The position numbers were made by a program, and so were the translations under genes. The notes beneath the pieces are model-generated. The model searched no databases, was not told the DNA's origin, and saw only the letters and a program-made list of their open reading frames with translations. Of a stretch of 64,000 bases of DNA, positions 43,490 to 64,000 are shown one piece after another (within the stretch, counting starts at the first letter, position 1; each line of letters begins with the position of its first letter). This stretch comes from Myxocyprinus asiaticus (Eukaryota; Chordata; Actinopteri; Cypriniformes; Catostomidae): the NCBI RefSeq assembly GCF_019703515.2, contig NC_059362.1, forward strand, positions 45,351,826 through 45,415,825, given 5' to 3'.

Positions 43490-44800
43490 TAAAAATATAA
43501 ACTTAAGAAAAAATTTAATTCTACATGTTCTCACTAAATCATTGTGAGCTCAAAATCTTATTTAAATTTTAATAAAACAAATAAACATGGGATTGTGCAG
43601 AAAAGGGAACAGAAATGTTTCAGTAAGATTATGACATGAATAAACTATTCATAAACACTTTTTTTTCTTCTTCTGACCTCCTATTTATGGCAACGGTGCT
43701 ATGAATAATTTAGTGCATGTAGACTAAAGGACACGAGAGCCTCAAACAAAATACATCATCTTTAAAAATCCAGCTAGATACAGTATTTAAATATCATCTT
43801 ATCTTTGTAAGATAATATTTAAGATATATATAAATGTTGGATTTACTGTAAAGCATTACAGTATTTTCTTCTTAGGACTTTAAGTGCCTCAGACTTCATG
43901 CTATTTTAGTATACACGATTAGTTATTTAAAAGCAAAGGTGTTGACATCCCACTTATAGGAGTTTCTCAAGCCAGTGTGATCAGAAATAATGTCATCATC
44001 ATTTCCCTGCCAGATAGAGAGAAACAGAACAAAAATACAGCACTTATTGACAAAGTGTTCAAAAATACCATTAATGTTTAATTTATATACACAGTATGTT
44101 CCTATTCTGTCAAATCAAAGTGTAGATATAAGCAGGGGAAAAGTACTATCTTTGCTTATAATTGTCTTTACTTACATCAGAATCAGAGCTCACATGTTTA
44201 AAACCTTTCTAAAATAATCTGTACAAGTCCAATCTCATTGCTTAGGGTATAAAAGTACGGTGGACCTCTGCATGACCTCTGACCCTGAACTGTATATCAA
44301 GGACAGTTAGATGCCTTTACAACCTTAAGTTTCCAAATCACTCAAAAAAAGACTGAAGCTCAAAAGCTCATGGCCACTGGCTGCCCTCAGGCTTTATTTA
44401 CAATACAATACACACTGTAAATTCTGTAAGCCTACATTTACCAACAGACACAATATAAACATGTTTCAGACAAATACTGATTTTTTTGCATCAAACTCAT
44501 TTAAAAATGTAAAATAATTTCTGTGCCTTTAGTGGCACCAAATGGAATTGCAATCTGCTTGTTTGAGCAGCTCGACTGGGCTGGACATAACGATAATGGC
44601 TCGACTAATGGTGCAAAGTGTGGGCGGAGTCACCTGATTGTCCGACCAATGACAGTTAAGTGGGAGTGTCTGAAAAACAGCGGTGTAGAATTTACAAACT
44701 TCACATTTCATTTGAATAATTTCCTTTTTTGGGGTTCTACTTTGGCTAAAATGTGGGATTTTGAATTGTCAACGTGATGTGCATAGCTGTACAATCTCTC
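43490..44800. other. Intergenic spacer, nothing recognised
   Basis: AT-rich sequence with unremarkable ORFs, between tmem151b and the tcte1 3' end. Confidence 0.4.
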
Positions 44801-45443
44801 TTAAAGGAATATTCCGGGTTCAATACAAGTTAAGCTCAATCGACAGCAATGCTGATTACCACAAAAAAATAAAAAAAAAATAAAAAAATCAGATATCCTA
44901 TTATTAAAAAATAAAGCAAGAATTGAGGTTATAGTTAAGTAACTACAATGGAAGTCAATGGGGCCAATGGGGCCAATTTTTTAAGGGTTTAAAAGCAGAA
45001 ATGTGAAGCTTATAATTTTATAAAAGCACTTACATTAATTCTCCTCTTAAAACGTGTGTATTTTTTGAGCTGTAAAGTTATTTAAATTGTCATTTTTATT
45101 TGTTTTAGGATTTGTTGAACTAACATCGTCATGGCAACGAAGTTGTAAAATTGGATATAACTTTACACAGAAAAGGTCATTAAGTGATTCAATAACACTA
45201 AAATCATGTTTACACGCATATTGTTTATGTGTTGTGTCTATACTTTGGAAACTGAATTTGAATCTTCAAAAATTGGCCCCATTGACTTCCATTGTAAGTG
45301 CCTCACTTTAACCCAGATGAGCTTTTTTTTAAAGAAAAGGAAGGACGAGTCAAAAATATTTTTTTATTTTGTGGTAATCTACATTATGCCACAAATTCTG
45401 TCCATTGACCGTCACTTGTTTTGAACCCGGAATATCCCTTTAA
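44801..45443. mobile_element. 'AGGAATATTCCGGG' MITE, complete, TTAA-flanked
   Basis: TTAA at 44801-44804 and 45440-45443; ends AGGAATATTCCGGGTTCAAT and the inverse 'gaacccggaatatccctttaa'. This is the cleanest copy and shows that the family uses TTAA targets. A small tandem 'ggggccaat' duplication lies at about 44961-44980. Confidence 0.88.
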
Positions 45444-46380
45444 ATATAATTTTTACACTAGTTTGGGTAGAAAAGCATGGAAAAATCACAAGTGTGATTA
45501 AAGGATGATGTTTCTAAGTGAACACGTGTTTTCAGCTCGTGCTTTATGTCTCAGTATATAGTATATAGTATATATGAAACATTTTGTAAAACAAATTAAT
45601 TATAATTGTGCACTGAATGTCAGATTTTTAAATGCAACTAGAAAGTGAATGTTTTCGTGTGTTCTTGTCATACACTAAATGTGCACATTACACAGTCAGT
45701 ATGGTGGAAATATATAACGATATTGTCTTGTCTAACAATACAATGACATTGTTTAACAGTCAATAATCACATTCTAGTTGTGATGTACAGTATAAGGTAA
45801 ACCAGAAGTGATTAATAATGATGTATATTAAAACGATGGGAAAAATCGTTTTTAGATAAACGAAGTAATATTTTTCTGTAATGTTTCGATTACACTGAGC
45901 GGACTGTATGTCATACAGAAATATTCCACTGCCTAAACAGATATGGTTATTTTAGTTTCTGTAGATTTAATGACATGCAAGACATTTTTTATGCTGCTGC
46001 ATAGTGCTTCAACAATAACAAATGTCATATCTCACCGAGTCTGTAAACACTATCAGTGTTGGCTATTCAGTTTGTGGCACATCTCAGGTTGGAGGCCAAA
46101 TATGTGTGTCCAAGTTTAATAAATCTCCATTAAATTACCTGTGCTATATGTTGTAATTTAAAATACTTTCACTGAGTTTAATGTAAAAATCTGAATGGAT
46201 ACTGTATCACAGAAATAAGCTCCCTGAAATTATCTTTCTTTTCTTTAAAATACAACTTTAAAGAGTGATTACTGCACACTAATGAGTGTAAAAATAACTG
46301 TCTTTGATTCAGCTGGTCAAAGATACTGCATTTCTGGAAGTCTTCAACATACTCACTGTCATTAGTCATGTTTTCATCCA
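45444..46380. other. Intergenic spacer, nothing recognised
   Basis: No exon, named repeat or RNA gene is seen. Confidence 0.4.
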
Positions 46381-46382
46381 AG

Positions 46383-47018
46383 TTACGAATGTAATGTGTC
46401 TTTTTGTTCATATAAAGTCAGAAAAAAACAACATTTGAATCCAAAATCCTTCTTTATCTGTGGTCCGACGAAGACACCGGCTTTGACCTTTGCCTCAGAC
46501 AGCTTAGGGAAGAAGTCTTGAAGGTACTTGAAGGCTGCCGACTCCTTATCTAGAGCTCTGACAAATTGTTTCTTATGGCCCAATTTGATGTGCAATGGTG
46601 GCATCAGCACCTTCCGGGGGTCCACCAGTGGCTCCCGCTTGACGTTGTTCCTCCCCACAGAGAACTCGGTCCACTGTGGCCAGTCCTGCCTGTGGTAGTG
46701 CGCCTTGGTGTCCCTGCTGTCCCAAAGGCAAAGATAGCAGGGAAACTTGGTAAAACCGCCTTGGAGACCCATCAGGAATGCCACCATTTTGAAGTCTCCT
46801 ATGACCTCCCAGCTGTACTCATCATACTTCAAGGCGTCCAGCAAGGTCGTGATGCTGTTGTAATCCTCTTTGAGGTGCACCGAGTGAGCCAGGGGAAGAG
46901 ACGGGTACTTGTTACCATTATGGACCAGCACGGCTTTGAATATTACTTTAGTATAAATACATGTTAATTTGGATTCATATGTTGTTTTTTTTCTGACTTT
47001 ATGTGAACAAAAAGACAC
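46383..47018 (-). CDS. Unrecognised element-like ORF fragment between inverted repeats
   Basis: An open frame of 211 codons. Its core (about codons 30-195) reads like a real protein: HNGNKYPSLPLAHSVHLKEDY, VIGDFKMVAFLMGLQGG, FPCYLCLWDSRDTKAHYH (a CxxC...H cluster) and DPRKVLMPPLHIKLG. I recall very similar hypothetical proteins repeated in many fish, insect and cnidarian genomes, so this is probably a transposon-borne domain, not a host gene. The first and last 20 or so codons are translations of the flanking inverted repeat (46396-46445 and 46967-47020), so the real coding part is truncated at both ends. No start context or splice sites of its own are convincing. Confidence 0.5.
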   Translation of the reverse strand: MSFCSHKVRKKTTYESKLTCIYTKVIFKAVLVHNGNKYPSLPLAHSVHLKEDYNSITTLLDALKYDEYSWEVIGDFKMVAFLMGLQGGFTKFPCYLCLWDSRDTKAHYHRQDWPQWTEFSVGRNNVKREPLVDPRKVLMPPLHIKLGHKKQFVRALDKESAAFKYLQDFFPKLSEAKVKAGVFVGPQIKKDFGFKCCFFLTLYEQKDTLHS

Positions 47019-47020
47019 AA
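46396..47020. mobile_element. Foldback element carrying an ORF fragment
   Basis: Arms of about 50 bases (46396-46445 and 46967-47020) are inverse copies with about three differences, each built around 'ataaagtcagaaaaaaa'. The roughly 520-base loop is the protein-like segment. A possibly related palindromic block with 'gtttccatccag' and 'atatcccataatttgcat' follows at about 47200-47320. Confidence 0.65.
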
Positions 47021-47354
47021 ATTTGCCTGTTTTCTCATTGGAAATAGGTACATTTTAAAATATCACTGTCCTGGTCACAAAAGCAAAGTTTGTGAGGAAT
47101 AATAGACGTTTTCTATACTTTCGAGGCATAAGCAATTAGGAAATAACACTTACTACCCAGGAACAAAAAAAATAAAAAAAATAAAAATAAAAATTGTTAC
47201 ACAGTGATGTGCATTTTGGAGATTTTATTTGCATCTTGGTGTTTCCATCCAGGATTTGTGATGCGATATCCCATAATTTGCATAAAAAAAAATGTGAATG
47301 GAAACCTAGCTTGTGACCTTTGCCACTTAACAAACTGCTTGCTAATTAATCTCT

Positions 47355-47771
47355 TAATTAATGACCAATGCCCAATTCCCAATGCGCTCTAAGTCCTCGT
47401 GGTGGCGTAGTGACTCACCTCAATCCGGGTGGCGGAGGACGAATCTCAGTTGCCTCCGCATCTGAGGCCGTCAATCCGTGCATCTTATCACGTGGCTTGT
47501 TGAGCGCGTTACCGTGGAGACGTAGCGCATGTGGAGGCTTCACGCTATTCTCCACGGCATCCACGCACAACTCACCACGCACCCCACCGAGAGCAAGAAC
47601 CACATTATAGCAACCACGAGGAGGTTACCCATGTGACTCTACCCTCCCTAGCAACCAGGCCAATTTGGTTGCTTAGGAGACCTGGCTGGAGTCACTCAGC
47701 ACACCCTGGATTCAAACTCGTGACTCCAGGTGTGGTAGTCAGCATCAGTACTCGCTGAGCTACCCAAGCCC
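47355..47771 (-). mobile_element. tRNA-derived SINE copy 7, with 11-bp TSD
   Basis: Minus-strand copy flanked by AATTAATCTCT at 47344-47354 and 47772-47782. The head 'gctgagctacccaagcc' is at the right end. The usual A-tail is almost absent. Carries 'ctattctccacggcatcc' (the copy 4 type middle). Confidence 0.9.
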
Positions 47772-48003
47772 AATTAATCTCTATCTGTGGGAGCCATGCA
47801 CTCAATACGCAAACACCACTAACTAGTTCAATTCATGATCAGAAGTTGCTTAATCCAGAACACCAATTCTTGTTTCAATTATTTCATCATTTGAGGATAA
47901 TAGATATATTTATACAATGCAAATCACTGAACACATCAAAACATTTTCCAAAAGTCCTTTATCCTGTAGCTCTCAATAGACATATTTTAGTTATTTTGAT
48001 AGT

Positions 48004-48009
48004 TTTATT
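48004..48009 (-). terminator. tcte1: Candidate poly(A) signal AATAAA for tcte1
   Basis: AATAAA on the minus strand about 70 bases past the tcte1 stop codon (48076), giving a short 3' UTR. Use is inferred. Confidence 0.4.
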
Positions 48010-48075
48010 TATTTCGTATGTTTTTCCATGGCTTATAATTCATATTTGACTCAGACTTTTGTATTAGGAACATAG

Positions 48076-60261
<12,186 letters not shown>

Positions 60262-62279
60262 CTGCAGAATATTGAAACACGGTTTAGGCTTTCATGTAAA
60301 CAGTAAACTTCCTTTGAATATCATTTCTTTCAATCTTTTAAAAATCTAGTTTTAAACACGTGTCAAGTTAGTCAAAATGTAATCTTTGTGTCCATGTTGG
60401 TTTCAGACTTTTTTTTTAAAACCATTTTGCATTTTCTATGCAAAAAACAAAAATGATAATGATTGTGACTTTAAAATGTCATGTGATGTTACTATGAAGT
60501 ACTTTCCTTGCACACTGAACACATGTGAGAGTACACAACTCAAAAAAGTTTTCAAACATATTTATCAAAGTAATAAATATATTTATGCAAATATCATGAA
60601 TTTTTAAATCATGAATATTACAAAGTTTTCTCAGGTTATCACTTGACCTGAATAAAATGTGCCTTTCATAAAAATGTCAAAATATCTGATTTTTTTTTTT
60701 TTTTTTAAAGAGGTCCTCTCTGTTTTATGTTTATTTATTTATTTATTTATTAATCACATGATAAACAAATTACAACTTACATGTTGGCTACACCACCTGA
60801 CTTTGATCTGGTGGAAAAAAGTTTTTCAAATATTAATAACATTGCAAATATATATGTTTATTGCCTTTAAAATAATAATAATAATAATAATAAAACATTA
60901 TTCTGCAATACTTATGCCAACATTTATTTTTCCAAGAATTTCAGCTTTTAATTAGACACACACACACAAATATACACATATACATATATATATATATATA
61001 TACACGTATTATTTTTTTACGTTTTTTTTTTTTTTTTTTACTGTCTCTCTGGATGCTTACACCAGTTTTTTCACCACAGAAAAACAGCAAAATTATTATT
61101 ATAATTTTTTTTTTTTTCAAATGTATTTTTCAATAACTTGATGGATCTGGACAGAAAAAAAAAAAAAAAAAATGCACATCATTGACCCTATATGTGGACT
61201 TGACAAAAGTCAATGACATCACAACCCCTTTCGAATCTTTTGATTCTTGTGTAGGTGGGCCTTCATCAGTTTTCTGTGGAAAAACATTCTGCAACTGAGG
61301 TTGCCTGAAATTTACTGTTAAAAAATACAGTGACTAAATACAGTTTCAGGTTTTACAGGATGTCATTTTGATGCCCGTATATTTTACGGTTCACTACCGT
61401 TTCTATAATTAAATGATATAAATGTATTTTACTAACCTTCTGGAACTTTAAAAGTCTGTTTTTCACTTTAAAATGTATTTTTAATCACCGTAGTAACAAC
61501 AGAAGGCCACATAATGACTTAAAGTTCATCAAGAGTGTAATAATTAATACACACAAACACAAAACACCATCAGAGTAACACATGTGACACTAAAATAATG
61601 CAATAGACACTAACTAACCTACATAAAATATAACACAGAACACCACAATATTTAAAATAATGAAACATAACTATTCCCATAAAATATAATGACTGGGTTT
61701 CTGGGCTTCTATAGACCTTATTCAGGGTAGCGCCATCTTTGATTTTTGAACTAATTGAAAATGAGGCTGTGAGGGGTAGACTTACCGTCTCTTTAATGGC
61801 ACGCACAGTATAAAGCTGTAAAAAGCTCCTAGGTCACATCTGATTTTCCACAACTCGTGTTGTCTGGAGTTTTTTTGCCTACTGAATGTTCTTGAAAATA
61901 TATTTTTTCAATGTTCAATCATTTTAAACAACTGAACAACCCACTGAAGACAGCCTCGTTGTCATTCCCAACAAAAATCAAAGATGGCGCTGCTGAGATT
62001 AAAGCTGCGTTGACGCCATGTTGTAATTACCGTAATTACGAGTTGGCAACTTGGAAATTCTATTCGGAGCTGTTCACGCCCTAGGAACTCGGAATTATGT
62101 GTTTCTATGGCAATACAACAAGTAACAGTCGTTATGCAAATGCCTTATTAATAAACGTATCATTTATTTAGCAGGACATTAGATGGTTATCCAACTCTGT
62201 GCTAGCTACATTAAACTGTATTGTATGTCTTTCATTTATTTTCAGATTAATCTTGCATTATTACGATATTAATAATAGT
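60262..62279. other. Upstream tcte1 intron or spacer, repeat-rich
   Basis: Simple repeats: T-run 60688-60707, (AAT)n at about 60872-60893, (AC)n/(AT)n at 60956-61003, T/A runs 61021-61040, 61106-61118 and 61154-61172. No exon matching the missing tcte1 N-terminus was found. Confidence 0.45.
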
Positions 62280-62702
62280 TGGGGTCCTGGTTAGCTCAGC
62301 AAGTAAAGACGCTGACTACCACACCTGGAGTCGCAAATCCAAAGCGTGCTGAGTGACTCCAGTCAGGCTTCCTAAGCAACCAAATGGCCTGGTTGCTAGG
62401 GAGGGTAGAGTCACATGGGGTAACCTCCTCATGGTTGCTATAATGTGGTTCACTCTCGGTGGGGCGCGTGGTGTGATGTGCGTGGATGCCAAGGAGAATA
62501 GCGTGAAGCATCCACACGCGCTACGTCTCCGCGGTAACGCGTTCAACAAGCCACGTGATAAGATGCGCGGGTTGACGGTCTCAGACGCGGAGGCAACTGA
62601 GATTCATCCTCCGCCACCCAGATTGAGGCGAGTCACTACGCCACCACGAGGACTTAGAGTGCACTGGGAATTGGGCATTCCAAATTGGGGAGAAAAAAAA
62701 AA
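62280..62702 (+). mobile_element. tRNA-derived SINE copy 10, with 15-bp TSD
   Basis: Full-length; flanked by a perfect GATATTAATAATAGT (62265-62279 and 62703-62717). The tRNA-like B box is eroded ('gagtcgcaaatccaaagcg'). Carries the 'gagaatagcgtgaagc' middle and the 'cacgtgataagatgcgcggg' part, mixing marks of subfamilies A and B. Confidence 0.93.
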
Positions 62703-62717
62703 GATATTAATAATAGT

Positions 62718-63420
62718 CAATTATACTAATTATTACACAGAAATATTACGAGATTACTACTTAACTACTATTGCTGAAGCCGCAGGCATTTCAAGTGTTT
62801 CCGCATGACGTTGCAGCGGTCAGGTGGTACAAATCGGAGCTTTCCGAAAATTCAGAGTTTACAAGTTGTAATTACGAGTTTTACGAGGACGCGAACGCTT
62901 TTTACAAGTCGGAATCTCGCAATTACGGTAATTTCGACATGGTGTGAATGCAGCACAAGGTCCATCATTTTAACAATAGTTTACCGTAAAAAGTAAATGT
63001 ATTCTCTTGTTAAACAAAATACACATTTTTACCGTTAATTATACAGTAAAATCATGCTTTTTACATCTAAATTTATTTTTATTTTTTTTTACAATATTTT
63101 ACTGAAAAATGACATATTGTCTTGTTAAATCTTTTATCATATATGTTAAACAATTAAAACAATTTTACTGTAGCATTTTTACTTTGGTTTACCGTTAAAA
63201 TTGCGGTATTACCGTAGCCCCCAACAGTATTTGGACACTTTTGGACCTAAAGTCACACTTAAAATGTGTTTGAATGGCACTGCATTGGACACAAAATATC
63301 AAACCTGGATGAATGTGTAAATAAATAGATATTTGGATTATTTGCCTTTAAAGTGTGTCACTATATGTTGAAGGCAGAGTGTTGTTAGTAAAGGAACTTC
63401 AGCGAGACTCCATTCAGAAT
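62718..63420. other. Spacer upstream of a candidate gene
   Basis: Contains pieces rich in 'taccgtaa' words at about 62980-63215 and a T-run near 63073. No exon is supported. Confidence 0.4.
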
Positions 63421-63428
63421 CCTCCGCG

Positions 63429-63698
63429 ATGATGCTGCGCATTTTCCGCCCGTCGGCCGCGGCGTTTACCGTCTTCACCGGAGGATACATGCTTCTCTGT
63501 GCCCTTAATGACCCACTTTCAGACATTCCGCTAAAACTGACAGAAAATAATCATGAGAACGTAATGATACAGAGCACTTTCGGTTCGGTTTTGAAGTTTG
63601 GTGTTGACATGGTAACGCACGCAGACGCGTCTCACATCCTCCCATACGTCACGCGTATGGAGTTATATTTGTGCCACAAATCTGCATGCGCAAGATGA
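63429..63698 (+). CDS. Candidate small membrane-anchored ORF or first exon, unknown
   Basis: 89 codons from ATGATG at 63429. The start lies in a locally CpG-rich block (63425-63480 and 63595-63660) as expected for a vertebrate first exon. The N-terminus MMLRIFRPSAAAFTVFTGGY has two arginines followed by a hydrophobic segment (about residues 9-26), like a mitochondrial presequence or a signal anchor. I do not recognise the family. The last part (CHKSACAR) runs into a tandem repeat, so the natural end is doubtful; a GT donor might lie near 63559 (GAGAAC|GTAATG) or elsewhere. The opposite strand is also open (63526-63338) and a plain CpG-rich promoter is an alternative. It is oriented opposite to tcte1. 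Confidence 0.35.
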   Translation: MMLRIFRPSAAAFTVFTGGYMLLCALNDPLSDIPLKLTENNHENVMIQSTFGSVLKFGVDMVTHADASHILPYVTRMELYLCHKSACAR

Positions 63699-64000
63699 TA
63701 TTTTTAGGGCACAAAAATGTTATGCACGTGCAAGATGAAATTTTGAGCGCACAAAAAGTTATTTTGCACACGCAAGATGATGTTTTGAGTGCAAAAAAAA
63801 AAAAAAAAAAAAAAAAAAGCAAAAATAAAAAAAAAAACAATCTGCATGTGCAAGATAATATTTTGAGCACACTAAAAATGTTCTGTATGCACAAGATGAT
63901 ATTTTGAGTGCCAAAAAAAAAAAGAAAGAAAAAAAATCTGCATGTGCAAGATGATATTTTGATCGCACAAAAATGTTCTGCACGTGCAAGATGATATTTT
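63685..64000. repeat. Minisatellite, about 36-55-bp units, running off the window
   Basis: Units of the form 'gcacgtgcaagatgatattttgagcgcacaaaaatgttc' recur at about 63688, 63727, 63769, 63846, 63889, 63945 and 63981, with length changes from internal A-runs (63795-63818). ORFs here on both strands are compositional. Confidence 0.88.

Noticed and set aside
61570..61806. Minus-strand ORF considered as the missing tcte1 N-terminal exon
   Set aside because: The translation lacks TCTE1-like sequence and no donor in phase 1 was found; the missing exon is more likely beyond the window.

Overview
This window looks like nuclear DNA from a teleost fish, probably a cypriniform. It is AT-rich, its genes have many introns with GT-AG splice sites, and its repeats are typical of fish: Tc1/mariner and hAT elements, TTAA-flanked foldback MITEs, an L2-type LINE and tRNA-derived SINEs. 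No bacterial, viral or CRISPR features were seen. Species and subgenome cannot be told from the sequence alone.

Four genes can be assembled exon by exon. slc35b2 (minus, 12711 to 5941, 5 coding exons, 435 aa) encodes the Golgi PAPS transporter. nfkbie (minus, 32254 to 16033, 6 coding exons, 342 aa) encodes IkB-epsilon. tmem151b (plus, 35213 to 42292, 2 coding exons, 513 aa) encodes a multi-pass membrane protein. tcte1/drc5 (minus, 60261 to 48076, last 3 exons, 388 aa of the C-terminal part) encodes a leucine-rich-repeat nexin-dynein regulatory complex subunit. As I recall it, human 6p21.1 has the same four genes in the same order and relative orientation, so this is a conserved synteny block. 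The genes do not form one pathway. A short GC-rich ORF of unknown identity starts at 63429.

Layout: 1-5.9 kb holds a decayed L2 LINE, a V-SINE-like SINE and A-rich sequence. 5.9-13.1 kb is slc35b2 and its promoter region; two introns carry large low-complexity arrays. 13.1-16.0 kb is intergenic and hosts a dead Sleeping Beauty-type Tc1. 16.0-32.6 kb is nfkbie; its introns carry five SINEs, a hAT MITE with a perfect target duplication, a three-layer nest and a 21-bp minisatellite. 32.3-35.2 kb is the head-to-head nfkbie/tmem151b interval, with a consensus kB site and a plus-strand TATA/CCAAT arrangement. 35.2-42.3 kb is tmem151b. 42.3-48.0 kb is intergenic, with SINEs, MITEs and an unrecognised element ORF lying between inverted repeats. 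48.1-60.3 kb is tcte1; one intron contains a 5.4-kb stack of at least three Tc1 elements, a hAT element and other repeats. 60.3-64 kb is mostly repeat-rich spacer.

No wholly new biological system was found. The most unusual observations are: two SINEs of different subfamilies sharing an apparently identical 80-bp 3' flank in inverted orientation; a possible bidirectional, NF-kB-responsive promoter at nfkbie; the element ORF between inverted repeats; and direct repeats that bracket the first exons of both nfkbie and tmem151b. All calls are by eye, without alignment or database search.
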